Assembly (NCBI GenBank): GCA_019752335.1
Contig: JAIEMJ010000030.1
Coordinates: 274,597-338,596, forward strand
Length of the DNA stretch: 64,000 nt
Reading direction: 5' to 3'
Origin: Bryobacteraceae bacterium
GTDB lineage: Bacteria > Acidobacteriota > Terriglobia > Bryobacterales > Bryobacteraceae
In this document: positions 53,096 through 61,281 of the stretch, one piece after another
How positions within the stretch are numbered: the first letter of the stretch is position 1
Layout: each line of letters opens with the position of its first letter
Notes under the pieces: generated by a model
Seen by the model: the letters and a program-made list of their open reading frames with translations, nothing else
Database searches by the model: none
What the model was told of the DNA's origin: nothing
Program-made: the position numbers and the translations under genes

Positions 53096-53118
53096 TTACG
53101 TCGAGCCAAGGTCAAGAG

Positions 53119-53322
53119 TCAATTCCACAGCCATCCCTCACCGGGCACCCAACGGATTGACTGGCCGGCTCCGGGCTCCACCAGAGCTTCCGTATCTTCG
53201 TCCGGCAAGCTCCGTACCCACTCGTCGAACCCCTGTTCACCCAGTTGGCTAGTCTCGGGGTGCGGATGAGCCAAAGAGCGAAGCAGTTCAATCTTTCGAA
53301 CTGTATCTTCCGTGCTCGCCAT
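53119..53322 (-). CDS. Hypothetical protein downstream of vapBC
   Basis: The ATG at 53322 has GGAGG eight bases upstream and gives 67 residues, starting MASTEDTVRKIELLRSLA. The protein is acidic, with a short helix and a tryptophan-rich end (VPGEGWLWN). No family is recognised. It starts 17 bp after the vapC stop, so it is in the same transcript, and it could be a third component of the toxin-antitoxin operon or an unrelated passenger. Good ribosome site and spacing make it a likely real gene. Confidence 0.45.
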   Translation of the reverse strand: MASTEDTVRKIELLRSLAHPHPETSQLGEQGFDEWVRSLPDEDTEALVEPGAGQSIRWVPGEGWLWN

Positions 53323-53339
53323 GTCATACCCTCCAGAAC

Positions 53340-53729
53340 TTATCGAATCACCCGAATCTCGACGCCCAGATCGGGCAGTTTGCCCCACTCGCGATCAGCC
53401 GTGAGCACCGGCAGCCGCAGGTGGCGAGCGGTAGCGAGGCAGATGCGGTCTCCTAAGGCCAAGCCGTGACTCTTGGCGAACGGACTCAGGTCAGCAGCCT
53501 CTTCGGCCAAACCCTGGTCCCACACGACGACCTTGAGGTCGAGCCCGGCTAGCGTGGAGACGGCCAAATCCCGGCTGACGCCCGCGCGCATCTGCCGGGC
53601 GAGCACTTCCGTGTAGTTCACCGCCGGGATGATCACCTCGCCCGCCAACGCTTCGGCGACGATTTCGTGGCCCGTCTCCTTGAACAGAACCGTTAACAGG
53701 GCCGACGCGTCCAACACCACAGGCGTCAA
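53340..53729 (-). CDS. vapC: VapC-type PIN-domain ribonuclease toxin
   Basis: A 129-residue PIN-domain protein. The metal-binding acidic residues are D7 (VVLDASALL), E41 (NYTEVL), D94 (LGDRICLATA) and D112 (LTADREW), all in their usual places. VapC toxins cut tRNA or rRNA in a magnesium-dependent reaction. Its start overlaps the end of vapB by ATGA (53726-53729), and the pair has its own promoter. Target RNA is unknown. Confidence 0.9.
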   Translation of the reverse strand: MTPVVLDASALLTVLFKETGHEIVAEALAGEVIIPAVNYTEVLARQMRAGVSRDLAVSTLAGLDLKVVVWDQGLAEEAADLSPFAKSHGLALGDRICLATARHLRLPVLTADREWGKLPDLGVEIRVIR

Positions 53730-53968
53730 CCGCGCAACTCCTCTTCACGCCGATCCGCCAGGAAGCTATCCACGATACTGTCGCTACACTTGTAGCTCTC
53801 CATGGCCGCCTGCGCCTTCTGCAAAGCCGCCAGCCGAGTGGTGATCCGGAGTTCGCCGTTTTCCAAGGACACCAAGACCTCGGAACCTTCGCCCAAGCCA
53901 AGTTCAGAGCGGAAAGGCTGAGGCAATAGTATTCTTCCCGCACGATCCATTTTTGCCGCAATCATCAT
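53726..53968 (-). CDS. vapB: VapB-type AbrB/SpoVT-fold antitoxin
   Basis: An 80-residue protein with a swapped-hairpin AbrB DNA-binding domain at the start (AAKMDRAGRILLPQPFRSEL, EGSEVLVSLENGELRI). A helical tail (AALQKAQAAMESYKC) and an acidic end probably wrap the VapC toxin. Two ATGs (53968, 53965) are possible; the first lies only six bases after the -10 box. It should autoregulate the operon together with VapC. Confidence 0.9.
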   Translation of the reverse strand: MMIAAKMDRAGRILLPQPFRSELGLGEGSEVLVSLENGELRITTRLAALQKAQAAMESYKCSDSIVDSFLADRREEELRG

Positions 53969-53974
53969 ATTCCC

Positions 53975-54003
53975 ACTTTACGGAAAGATTGGGGAACTGT
54001 CAA
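53975..54003 (-). promoter_or_regulatory. vapBC promoter, near-consensus and leaderless
   Basis: On the minus strand TTGACA (54003-53998), exactly 17 bp of spacer and TAAAGT (53980-53975) precede the vapB ATG by six bases. Transcription starting about seven bases after the -10 box would begin at the ATG itself, so the mRNA should have no leader. The promoter lies in the narrow gap to the MFS gene that ends at 54006. Confidence 0.8.
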
Positions 54004-54005
54004 GA

Positions 54006-55286
54006 CTATTCCAAAATAGAGGACTCCCGCCAATCCCGCGTGATCCAAAGCCAGAGACCGATCGGCAGCAGCATCACCAGCGCCGTCGCCAAGGCGGCTT
54101 GGCGGGCGGGAACGCCGTGGTCGATGGCCCAGCCGGCGGAGTAGCTGGAGAGGGAGATCGAGATGACCATGCCGGCGAAGTCAGTGGACATGAGGCGGCC
54201 GCGGAAGGCGTCGTCGCTGAGGGTTTGCAGAAGATTCGTGGAGAAGACGAAGGCGGTGGAGGCGCCGGCGTGGGCCAGGGCGATCCCCGCGAAGGCCAGC
54301 GCCAAGGACTTCGATTGCGACAGCGTCCCATAGCCGAGCAGCACCATGGCGAAGCCGGCGGCGATGCCCAGGCGCATCCGGAGCGGATCGTGCCCGGCCC
54401 AGCGCCCGACCAGCCAAGGCCCGGTCATCGCGCCGAAGCCGCGCGCGGCCATCAGCGTAGAGATGCCCATCATCGACGCTGCGGCGGCATCTGAAGTGAA
54501 CCATTTGAGGGCGAATTCCCGCTGGCCCAGCACGCTGAGGATCACGTAGTTGGAGCCCAACAAGCCGACGCCGGCCTTCACCATCAGCGTCGCGCGGCGC
54601 TTCGGCTCGGCCCAGGCATAGGACAAGCCCTCGGTGAAGGCGCCCGCGCCGAGTAAGTCTCGCGCCGTGCGCTTCGGCGCGTTCACCAGATGCGGCTCGG
54701 CGAAGCGCATGCGCGAGAGGAGCCAGGCCGAGAAGAGGAACGACGCGGCGTCGAAGGCGAAGACAAAGTCCCGCCCGAAGGCGGCGGCGAGAAAGCCACC
54801 CAGCGACGAGCCCAGGAAGAAGGCCGCCGCCCAAGTCACCCCGCCGAGCGTATTCGCGGTGAGGCGCTCATCGTCGTTGCGCGTGATGTTGGGAATCACC
54901 GCCGAACGCCCCGGCTCGAAGAAAGCCCACAGCACGGTTTCGAGCACCAACAGGATGTACAGCAGCCACAACTGCTCCGCGCCGCGGACGAGCAGCATAG
55001 CGGCGATGACGACCGCGCGGCCCAAGTCGGTGGCGATCATCACGCGTTGGCGGCTGATGCGGTCGTTGAGGACGCCGGCCATCGGACTCACAAATAGCTG
55101 CGGCAGAAGCTGCAGCACCAGCGCGATGCCGATGCTCTCGGCGCGGCCGGTGATTTGGAGCAGGAGGCTATAGAGCACGACGGCATAGAGCCAGTCGCCC
55201 ACTTCGCTGATCACTTGCGCGGACCACAACAGGCGGAAATTGCGATTCCCCTGAAGCAACCGCAAGATGCCGCGGAAGGAGATCAT
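54006..55286 (-). CDS. Major facilitator superfamily transporter
   Basis: The 426-residue protein has about twelve hydrophobic segments in two halves. The loop 2-3 motif is GVLNDRISRQRVMI, close to the MFS consensus DRxGRR. The overall pattern (NFRLLWSAQVISEVGDWL at the start and LWAFFEPGRSAVIPNI after TM4) matches the MFS_3/enterobactin exporter-like group. Its start overlaps the trpS stop by ATGA, so trpS and the transporter are co-expressed although no functional link is known. A drug or siderophore exporter role is possible, not proven. Confidence 0.88.
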   Translation of the reverse strand: MISFRGILRLLQGNRNFRLLWSAQVISEVGDWLYAVVLYSLLLQITGRAESIGIALVLQLLPQLFVSPMAGVLNDRISRQRVMIATDLGRAVVIAAMLLVRGAEQLWLLYILLVLETVLWAFFEPGRSAVIPNITRNDDERLTANTLGGVTWAAAFFLGSSLGGFLAAAFGRDFVFAFDAASFLFSAWLLSRMRFAEPHLVNAPKRTARDLLGAGAFTEGLSYAWAEPKRRATLMVKAGVGLLGSNYVILSVLGQREFALKWFTSDAAAASMMGISTLMAARGFGAMTGPWLVGRWAGHDPLRMRLGIAAGFAMVLLGYGTLSQSKSLALAFAGIALAHAGASTAFVFSTNLLQTLSDDAFRGRLMSTDFAGMVISISLSSYSAGWAIDHGVPARQAALATALVMLLPIGLWLWITRDWRESSILE

Positions 55287-56263
55287 GTGTAGAGGCCCAT
55301 GCGGTCCTTGGTGAGGCGCACCGTGGCTTCGGCCACCGGACGGATACGGTTCGCGCCTTGCCGGAGTAAGTCGTCGAGGTTGCCGGTGGTGACTTCGCGA
55401 TACCGCGCCTGAATCGGCTCGAGCGACTGCGCCACCTGCTCGGCGACCTTCTTCTTCAGGTCGCCATAACGCAGGCCCGCGAATTCGTTCTGCATCTGTT
55501 CATTGGACGCGCCGCTGAAGGCCTGATAGATGCCGAGTAAGTTGCGGACGCCGGGGCCCATCGTTTCGAAGTCCACCGCGGGGTTCGAGTCCGTCGTGGC
55601 GCGCATGATCTTCTTTTTGGCTTGCGCCAGGTCGTCCAGTAAGCCAATCGCGTGGCTGGTGCCGGTGGCGGACTTACTCATTTTCTTTTCCGGATCGTCC
55701 AAGCCCATCACGCGCGCGCCGTGGGTGGGTAGCTTGGTGGCCGGCACGGTGAAGGTATCGCCGTAGCGCGAGTTGAAGCTCTGGGCGATGTCGCGGGTGA
55801 GCTCCAGATGCTGGCTTTGGTCGTCACCCACGGGGACGATCTTGCTTTGGTAGAGCAGGATGTCGGCGGCCATCAGCACCGGATACTGCAAGAGGCCAGC
55901 GCCGATCGTCTCCTGCTTGGCGCTCTTGTCCTTGTACTGGGTCATGCGTTCGAGCCAGCCGAGCGGCGTAACGCAAGTGAGAAGCCAGCCGAGTTCGGCG
56001 TGGCCCGAGACGCTCGACTGCACCATCAGCGTGGCGACGTTAGGATCAATGCCGCAGGCGATGAAGAGCGCGGCGATTTCGCGGATCTTGCGGCGCAGCT
56101 CCGCCGGCTCCTGATAGACGGTGACGGCGTGCAGATCGACGACGCAAAAGATGCAGTCGTACTCGTGCTGGAGGCGCACGAAGTTCTGAATCGCGCCGAG
56201 ATAATTGCCGATGTGGAGGTGGCCGGTGGGCTGCACCCCGGAAAATACGCGTGCCTTGGTCAT
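55283..56263 (-). CDS. trpS: Tryptophanyl-tRNA synthetase
   Basis: A 326-residue class I synthetase that charges tRNA-Trp. The HIGH-like motif is HIGN (17-20) after SGVQPTGHL, and KMSKS is at about 193-197. The Rossmann fold (GAIQNFVRLQ, CVVDLHAVT) and the tryptophan-binding GDDQSQHLELTRDIA segment are visible, with length normal for the bacterial enzyme. The start ATG at 56263 is in a CATG that also gives an ATG on the other strand for the divergent methyltransferase frame. The longer frame to 56341 adds non-conserved residues. Confidence 0.96.
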   Translation of the reverse strand: MTKARVFSGVQPTGHLHIGNYLGAIQNFVRLQHEYDCIFCVVDLHAVTVYQEPAELRRKIREIAALFIACGIDPNVATLMVQSSVSGHAELGWLLTCVTPLGWLERMTQYKDKSAKQETIGAGLLQYPVLMAADILLYQSKIVPVGDDQSQHLELTRDIAQSFNSRYGDTFTVPATKLPTHGARVMGLDDPEKKMSKSATGTSHAIGLLDDLAQAKKKIMRATTDSNPAVDFETMGPGVRNLLGIYQAFSGASNEQMQNEFAGLRYGDLKKKVAEQVAQSLEPIQARYREVTTGNLDDLLRQGANRIRPVAEATVRLTKDRMGLYT

Positions 56264-56291
56264 GAAAGTGAGAGAATTCCATGGTAGCCCG

Positions 56292-57515
56292 ATGGAAACT
56301 CCCGAAACAAACCCCGATACCGGTACAGTCCCGGTGGACATAAAGATTGAGAAGCTCGTTTACGGCGGGCAAGGCCTGGCGCGCACCGCGAACAAGGTGG
56401 TGATGATGCCCTTCGTCATCCCCGGCGAGACCGTCACCTGGCAGACGATTAAGGAGCATCCGGGGCACATTGAAGCCCGGCTGGCGAATATCATCACGCC
56501 GTCCGAGGCGCGGATCATTCCGCCGTGCCCGGTGTACGGCCGCTGCGGCGGCTGTCATTACCAGCACCTCGAATACGACTTGCAGGTGGAGCACAAGAAG
56601 AAGATTCTGGCCGAGAGCCTGCAGCGCATCGGCAAGCTGACGCCCCCCGACGAGATCGGCGTCCTGCGGGCAGATCCCTACGGCTACCGCAACCGCATCC
56701 AGATCCACTTTGACGGCCGCCGCATGGGCTTCCGCGCCGCGGGCTCCCGCAATCTGGTGCCGATCGAGAATTGCCCACTGGCCTCGCCGGCTTTGCAGCA
56801 CGCGCTCAGCGCGATCCAGAGCCGCTTGCGCGACCATCGCTTCCCGGATTTCCTCGAAGAGGTGGAGCTCTTCACGAACGAAGACGAGGTGGTCTTCAAC
56901 GTACTAAAGTCCCGGCGTGGTGTCGCCAAGGAGTTCTTCCCTTGGATGGCGCAAGTGATTCCGGGGGCGGACCAGAGCCGCCTGGCTTACCAAGTGGGCG
57001 AGAACCGCTTCCGCGTGAGCTACCAGAGCTTCTTCCAGGTGAATCGCTTTCTGCTGGAGCCGCTGGTGGAGGCGGTGCTGGGTGAGGCGAAGCCAGCCTG
57101 GGCGCTCGATCTCTACGCCGGCGTCGGACTCTTCAGTGTGCCGCTGGCCAAGCGCGGGGGACGCGTAACGGCGGTGGAAGTGGTGCGCGGCGCGGCGGCG
57201 GATCTCGAACACAACAAGTCAGCGGGCGTCGAGGTGGTGCAGAAGGCCGTTGAATTCTACCTCGAGAAATTCGAAGGCCGGCCGGATCTCATCCTCGCCG
57301 ACCCGCCCCGCGTGGGACTGGGCAAGAAGACCGTCGAGCATCTGGTGCGCGTCAAGGCGCCCGAGATCTGCCTGGTCTCCTGCGACCCCACGACGCTGGC
57401 GCGCGACGCCGCTGGTCTAGTAGCGGGCGGCTACGAGATCACGTCGCTCACCATGGCCGACCTCTTCCCGCAGACCTATCACCTCGAAGCGATCGTCCGC
57501 CTGCGGCTGCGGTAG
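56292..57515 (+). CDS. TrmA/RlmD-type RNA (uracil-5-)-methyltransferase
   Basis: With the ATG at 56292 the protein has 407 residues; an in-frame ATG at 56262 would add ten. Order: TRAM-like barrel (about 10-70, IEKLVYGGQGLART), a 4Fe-4S cluster site (CPVYGRCGGC, plus a cysteine in IENCPLAS), the central domain, and the SAM-binding fold (LDLYAGVGLFSVPLA), ending with ADPPRVGLG and the catalytic SCDPTTLARD. These enzymes methylate uracil-1939/747 of 23S rRNA or U54 of tRNA. Which one cannot be decided from sequence by eye. It is divergent from trpS. Confidence 0.93.
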   Translation: METPETNPDTGTVPVDIKIEKLVYGGQGLARTANKVVMMPFVIPGETVTWQTIKEHPGHIEARLANIITPSEARIIPPCPVYGRCGGCHYQHLEYDLQVEHKKKILAESLQRIGKLTPPDEIGVLRADPYGYRNRIQIHFDGRRMGFRAAGSRNLVPIENCPLASPALQHALSAIQSRLRDHRFPDFLEEVELFTNEDEVVFNVLKSRRGVAKEFFPWMAQVIPGADQSRLAYQVGENRFRVSYQSFFQVNRFLLEPLVEAVLGEAKPAWALDLYAGVGLFSVPLAKRGGRVTAVEVVRGAAADLEHNKSAGVEVVQKAVEFYLEKFEGRPDLILADPPRVGLGKKTVEHLVRVKAPEICLVSCDPTTLARDAAGLVAGGYEITSLTMADLFPQTYHLEAIVRLRLR

Positions 57516-57728
57516 TCGAAACGAACCGGGAAGTCGTTGAAATCATGACGCGTGGCCGCGTCCTGAGGGGCAGAACCGGGCGCCCTCTCCCAGTCCGCGC
57601 ACCTACGACGAATGGTGAACCCGGCACCGCCGGGGGCGGCGACGGGGGATGAAACCAGGCGAGATCAGCGTTTTGCCCCCGAACAGCTTATTCGGACCTA
57701 ACCCGCGCAATATGGCAAGGGATGGCTC
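57516..57728 (+). other. Convergent intergenic region rich in stable hairpins, possible structured RNA
   Basis: Between the methyltransferase and ssb ends there are 213 bp with several perfect stems. GACGCG-TGGC-CGCGTC is at 57547-57562, CCCGGC-ACC-GCCGGG at 57620-57634, and GGGGG at 57644-57648 could pair with CCCCC at 57676-57680. CCGAA...TTCGG lies at about 57679-57695. A GAGGG/CCCTC pair is at 57565-57569 and 57583-57587. No coding signal is convincing in any frame. It could be a double terminator or a small non-coding RNA gene; no known RNA family is recognised, and strand is undecided. Confidence 0.35.
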
Positions 57729-58211
57729 CTAGAACGGCACATCGTCGTCGGAAATGCCGGGCTCAAAGGCTGGCGCGGCCGGAGGCTGGGTGCGTTGCGC
57801 GCTGCGCGGCATCGATACCGGCGCTCCGCCGCCACTCGGACGTTCATAGCCGCCACCGCCACCCTCCTCACCGCCCCGCGGACCCGAGGTAAGCAGCATC
57901 AACTCTTCGCACACCACTTCGGTGTAGCTGCGCTTTTGCCCTTCCTTGTCCTCATAGGAGCTGGTGCGCAAGCGGCCCTCCACGTAGACCTGCTTGCCCT
58001 TGGTGAGGTACGGGGCCACGTTTTCCTGCTTCCACAGGGTGACGTTGTGCCACTCCGCCTCTTCTTTCCAGTCGCCAGTCGCCTGGTCCTTCCAACGCCG
58101 TTGGGTCGCGAGGGTGAATTTGGTGACGGGCGTGCCGCCCGCCGTGAACTTCGTCTCCGCGTCCTTACCTAGATTGCCAATCAGAATTACTTTATTTACG
58201 CTTCGGGCCAT
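57729..58211 (-). CDS. ssb: Single-stranded DNA-binding protein
   Basis: A 160-residue SSB: OB-fold at 1-108 (NKVILIGNLGKDAETKFTAGG, TKFTLATQRRWKD, WHNVTLWKQENVA, VYVEGRLRTSSYEDKEG). A glycine- and proline-rich linker follows, with the acidic tip DDDVPF at the very end that recruits repair and replication proteins. Homotetramers protect single-stranded DNA. It is the last of three closely spaced leftward genes (pilZ, tauE, ssb). The usual length is 150-180 residues, so it is complete. Confidence 0.96.
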   Translation of the reverse strand: MARSVNKVILIGNLGKDAETKFTAGGTPVTKFTLATQRRWKDQATGDWKEEAEWHNVTLWKQENVAPYLTKGKQVYVEGRLRTSSYEDKEGQKRSYTEVVCEELMLLTSGPRGGEEGGGGGYERPSGGGAPVSMPRSAQRTQPPAAPAFEPGISDDDVPF

Positions 58212-58229
58212 GTTGTCTCGAATGTACCT

Positions 58230-58970
58230 TTATTTGGGGAGGAAGAGCAATATGGTGCCCAGAAAGGCGAGCGACAGGGCGATGCGCTCAAACCAGATTT
58301 CCGGCAGCACGTTCAGCAGATGGCGGCCCAGCAACGCGCCGGCGATCGCCGCCGGGGCCAGGGCCAGGTCAAACAGCAGGCTTTGGCAACTGAAGAGCCC
58401 GTGGTAGGCGTAGACCGGCGCCTTGGAGACGTTGACACAAAAGAAGAACCAGGCGCCCGTCGCGACGAACTCCTCGCGCGGCAGGCGGCGGCTCAACAGA
58501 TAGACGTTCATCACCGGTCCGGCGGCATTGGCCACCATCGTGGAGAAGCCCGCCGCGCCCCCGTAGAAGCCCGCGTACCACCAGGCGTCCACCGGCAACT
58601 GCGTCGCGCGCCGCCGACCGAGCCAAAAAAGGAACAGAATCGCCAGCATGATGCAGCCCACCAGCGGCCGCAGGACGCTCTCCGGGTAGCTGAGCGCGTA
58701 AGCGCCCGCGGCGAGCCCCAGGGCCACCGACGGCAGCAACGTGAAGAGGCGATTGGCGGCGGCGTGCCGGCGATAGTAGACGATGGCGAAGAGGTCAGCG
58801 ACCAGGAGAATGGGCAGCAGCCAACCGGCCGAGAGCCGGGCGTCGCCGACGGTGAGGACGAAGAGCGGAATCGCCATGATGCCCAAACCGGGCATGCCGG
58901 TTTTTGCGAGTCCGATATTGAAGGCGCAGAAGAGGCCGACGGCCCACTTCCACCAGACGAGTTCCGGCAA
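58230..58970 (-). CDS. TauE/SafE-family membrane permease
   Basis: A 246-residue integral membrane protein with about eight hydrophobic segments. It shows the TauE/SafE pattern: GLAKTGMPGLGIMAIPLF near the start and GFYGGAAGFSTMVANAAGP in the middle, two related half-repeats. Family members export sulfite, sulfoacetate or other organosulfur anions. Nothing in the neighbourhood indicates sulfur metabolism besides the distant sulfatase at 47 kb. It follows pilZ by 9 bp and precedes ssb by 18 bp, so the three genes probably share a transcript. Confidence 0.88.
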   Translation of the reverse strand: MPELVWWKWAVGLFCAFNIGLAKTGMPGLGIMAIPLFVLTVGDARLSAGWLLPILLVADLFAIVYYRRHAAANRLFTLLPSVALGLAAGAYALSYPESVLRPLVGCIMLAILFLFWLGRRRATQLPVDAWWYAGFYGGAAGFSTMVANAAGPVMNVYLLSRRLPREEFVATGAWFFFCVNVSKAPVYAYHGLFSCQSLLFDLALAPAAIAGALLGRHLLNVLPEIWFERIALSLAFLGTILLFLPK

Positions 58971-58979
58971 TCTTCCAGT

Positions 58980-59354
58980 CTAGCTGACGTTCTTGGTGGC
59001 GCGCTCCAGGCTTCGCTGCACCAGGCGGCGGGGGTCCAGCATGTGCAGCGGCTTGAACTGGCTCCGCGACCAATGGCTGTCCGCGGCGAACTCAACGCCC
59101 AGGAAGTAGCCCACGGGCTCGCTGTACTTGCAGTAGCGCACTTCGCCCGCAAACGTGCCCCGGCTATGTTGAATCCGCACCGGCGTGCCCAAGGGAAGCT
59201 CCTCTTCCACCTGGAGACACACGCCGTTGGTGGAGATGTCCTCCAGATTGGCGGTGGTCTCTTGGGGCTGTCCAGCCGCGTCCTGGTAAACCACGGTTAC
59301 CAGATCCGCACAGAGCATTCGGGGTTTGGTGCGCCTATCGTGCATACGCTCCAT
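58980..59354 (-). CDS. PilZ-domain cyclic-di-GMP-binding protein
   Basis: The ATG at 59354 has GGAGG eight bases upstream. In 124 residues the c-di-GMP-binding motifs are RRTKPR with RxxxR at 8-12 and D-I-S-T-N-G in LEDISTNGVCLQV (the D/NxSxxG motif). The beta-barrel strands PVRIQHSRGTFAGEVRYCKY and YFLGVEF follow. There is no other domain, so it is a single-domain PilZ adaptor that would signal to a partner protein when c-di-GMP rises. Partner unknown. It heads the pilZ-tauE-ssb set. Confidence 0.88.
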   Translation of the reverse strand: MERMHDRRTKPRMLCADLVTVVYQDAAGQPQETTANLEDISTNGVCLQVEEELPLGTPVRIQHSRGTFAGEVRYCKYSEPVGYFLGVEFAADSHWSRSQFKPLHMLDPRRLVQRSLERATKNVS

Positions 59355-59475
59355 ATATCGACCTCCAGGGTGCTTGGGATTACCTAATTTGTAACGTCAA
59401 TTTTTGCTTATGGTTGTAGTAGTACTTTGAGTCTATCCCGAAATGGTACTGGGCTTGCGCCAGCAGAAAATCTCC

Positions 59476-59486
59476 TGTAAATTACA
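59476..59486 (+). promoter_or_regulatory. Operator-like palindrome at the antitoxin start
   Basis: TGTAA-A-TTACA (59476-59486) is a perfect 11-bp palindrome four bases before the antitoxin ATG at 59491. Its position suits binding by the Phd/YefM-type antitoxin to repress the pair. Confidence 0.5.
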
Positions 59487-59490
59487 TGTT

Positions 59491-59784
59491 ATGTCCATCG
59501 ATCTCGCCGACATCCGTTCCCTCAGCGACTTCCAACGCCATACGCGGGACTACATTCGCAAGTTGAAGGAGTCGGGCCGGCCCACCGTGCTCACTGTGAA
59601 TGGCGAGGCTGAAGTCGTTGTGCAGAGCGCGGAAGCCTATCAGAAGCTACTTGACGATCAAGAACTGCTGGCTGACCTTCGGGGTATCGGACGTGGCTTG
59701 GAGCAAGCGAAGCGTGGCGAAGGCCGGCCGATGCGAGACTTTCTGATCGCTTTAGGACTCGAACACGGTATTGCGATCAAGTGA
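59491..59784 (+). CDS. Phd/YefM-type antitoxin
   Basis: From the ATG at 59491 the protein has 97 residues. The start SIDLADIRSLSDFQRHTRDY and the following KLKESGRPTVLTVNGEAEVVVQSAEAYQKL are the Phd/YefM dimerisation and DNA-binding fold (strand-helix, TVLTVNG beta hairpin, VVQSAEAY). The C-terminal helix likely covers the toxin. The upstream in-frame residues back to 59443 lie in the promoter area. It forms a pair with the RelE-like gene 4 bp downstream. Confidence 0.88.
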   Translation: MSIDLADIRSLSDFQRHTRDYIRKLKESGRPTVLTVNGEAEVVVQSAEAYQKLLDDQELLADLRGIGRGLEQAKRGEGRPMRDFLIALGLEHGIAIK

Positions 59785-59788
59785 AGCC

Positions 59789-60112
59789 GTGAAACGCTAC
59801 ACGGTCGTAGTCACGGCAGAGGCTCAGACAGGGATTCGAGAGTCTTTTCTCTACATTTTCGAACGCTCCCCTGAAAATGCGGCGGTTTGGTTACAGGGTC
59901 TCTATAACCAGATCGACACCTTGGAACGTACCCCCGAGCGCTGCGCCTATGCGCGCGAACGCATATACCTGGACGAGGATCTGCGCCAGTTAATCTACAA
60001 ATCTCATCGCGTCGTTTTTTGTGTGGATCACAAACAATCTGCGGTCTACGTGCTGCATGTCCGGCACGGGAAACGCCGGGCCATCGGCGAACAGTTCGAT
60101 GGCGATGAATGA
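59789..60112 (+). CDS. RelE/ParE-superfamily toxin
   Basis: A 107-residue protein. The fold is visible: KRYTVVVTAEAQTGIRESFLYI, the helical pair with NAAVWLQGLYNQIDTLERTPERC, RQLIYKSHRVVFCVD and VYVLHVRHGKRR with the conserved arginine-histidine tail. The GTG at 59789 is chosen because it sits 4 bp after the antitoxin stop; a TTG at 59771 would add six residues overlapping the antitoxin. It could be a gyrase poison (ParE) or a ribosome-dependent RNase (RelE); sequence alone does not separate them. Confidence 0.85.
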   Translation: MKRYTVVVTAEAQTGIRESFLYIFERSPENAAVWLQGLYNQIDTLERTPERCAYARERIYLDEDLRQLIYKSHRVVFCVDHKQSAVYVLHVRHGKRRAIGEQFDGDE

Positions 60113-60264
60113 CCACTGGCGCCGCCCAAAGACTGCTGCTTTGGAGCAAGATTGTAGGCTGCCTTGCTGCGTCTTCCCCTGTCGGCCAACGAAGTCGGCA
60201 CTCGCAATAGAGTAGAGCAAAGCGCGCCAAGGTTGACTGCACGTTGTGGCATCATCCAGTTAGG

Positions 60265-61281
60265 ATGAACGAAGAGCAAACGGTCGATGACAATTTGGAA
60301 GACTGGCGCCGCCGCATTTCCTCGGTAGTAGCAGTCGGACTTTCCCCCTCTGTCGTACACTGCGATAATTTCAACGCATTTGTATTCACCAACCATGCCG
60401 ACGATCTCGGGGGTATTCAAAGATGGGTCGAGGCCCTTGGGGGCGACTGGGTGTATCGCGGCCAGCGGGACGAGGCATGGGCGCTTGAAACGGCCATCGA
60501 CCGGGCATCGAAGCGGTGGGTAAAGCTGCCAACGCATGATGGGCGAGAGAATCCGGGTCACATGCTGTTGAATCCGTCTGGCAACGAAAAGAATATGCTA
60601 GAAGAGTTCCGCCGCCGAGCTCATCATTTCCTTAGTTCAACGCCAGCCGATCATGAGATTTTAGATTGGTTGACTCTCATGCAACACTACGGCGCCCCTA
60701 CTAGAATGTTAGATTGGTCTCACTCGCCGTATGTAGCTGGGTACTTTGCTATTGAGAAACTGGCGCTAGAACACAGTCGCGGGCATGCTATCTGGGCGAT
60801 TTCCCTCGAATGGCTCCGAACAAGGTCCAACGAAGATCTCAGTCGCGTGGACGACTTCTTTGCCACCGGGTCCGCCTGGGCTGATGCAAGGAAGCGAGCA
60901 AGTCGAATCAACGCTCTCCTTCAGGCAGACATGGAGAATGTCTTCGCACGGACACCGGATGTCGTAACAGCAGCCAGCAGTTTCCGTGTCAATGAAAGAC
61001 AAGCCGCACAGCAGGGCGTGTCCCTATTTGTGTTGAGCCATCTAAGCCGTTTCAGAATCAGCCTGCTCCGAATGATGGAAGAGCCCTCATTGGTTCAAGA
61101 GCCAGTCCTTCGAAAGCTAGTCCTGAAGCCTCAGGCACGATTGGAACTTCTGAGGGAACTCAAGCGGATGAACATTACAGGGGCATCTCTTTTTCCAGGG
61201 CTCGACGGATTCTCGCGGGGACTAAGGATCAATTTGGAACTTGAGGTGGACGCGGCGAAGCGAAGTATCGAGGGCCGCTAG
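60265..61281 (+). CDS. FRG-domain protein
   Basis: The ATG at 60265 gives 338 residues. The FRG domain spans about 60-165: YRGQRDEAWALE (64-75) and then MQHYGAPTRMLDWSHSPYVAGYFA (139-162), with the conserved Q-H-x-x-x-P-T-R-x-x-D-W core. The FRG domain occurs widely in prophages and defence islands and its activity is not established. The rest of the protein is helical without recognised motif. GC content is visibly lower than in the central genes. It lies 150 bp after the RelE-type pair, in an accessory stretch with decayed genes. Possible defence or stress effector; that is inference. Confidence 0.75.
   Translation: MNEEQTVDDNLEDWRRRISSVVAVGLSPSVVHCDNFNAFVFTNHADDLGGIQRWVEALGGDWVYRGQRDEAWALETAIDRASKRWVKLPTHDGRENPGHMLLNPSGNEKNMLEEFRRRAHHFLSSTPADHEILDWLTLMQHYGAPTRMLDWSHSPYVAGYFAIEKLALEHSRGHAIWAISLEWLRTRSNEDLSRVDDFFATGSAWADARKRASRINALLQADMENVFARTPDVVTAASSFRVNERQAAQQGVSLFVLSHLSRFRISLLRMMEEPSLVQEPVLRKLVLKPQARLELLRELKRMNITGASLFPGLDGFSRGLRINLELEVDAAKRSIEGR

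Noticed and set aside
55575-55600. GGTTCGAGTCC-like tRNA T-loop match
   Set aside because: Lies inside the well-conserved trpS coding sequence and no acceptor stem or anticodon arm can be drawn around it.
57600-57700. Signal recognition particle RNA, tmRNA or RNase P RNA in the hairpin-rich gap
   Set aside because: Conserved core sequences of these RNAs (for example GGAAGGAAGCAGC-like or GAGGAAAGTCC-like) are absent on both strands.
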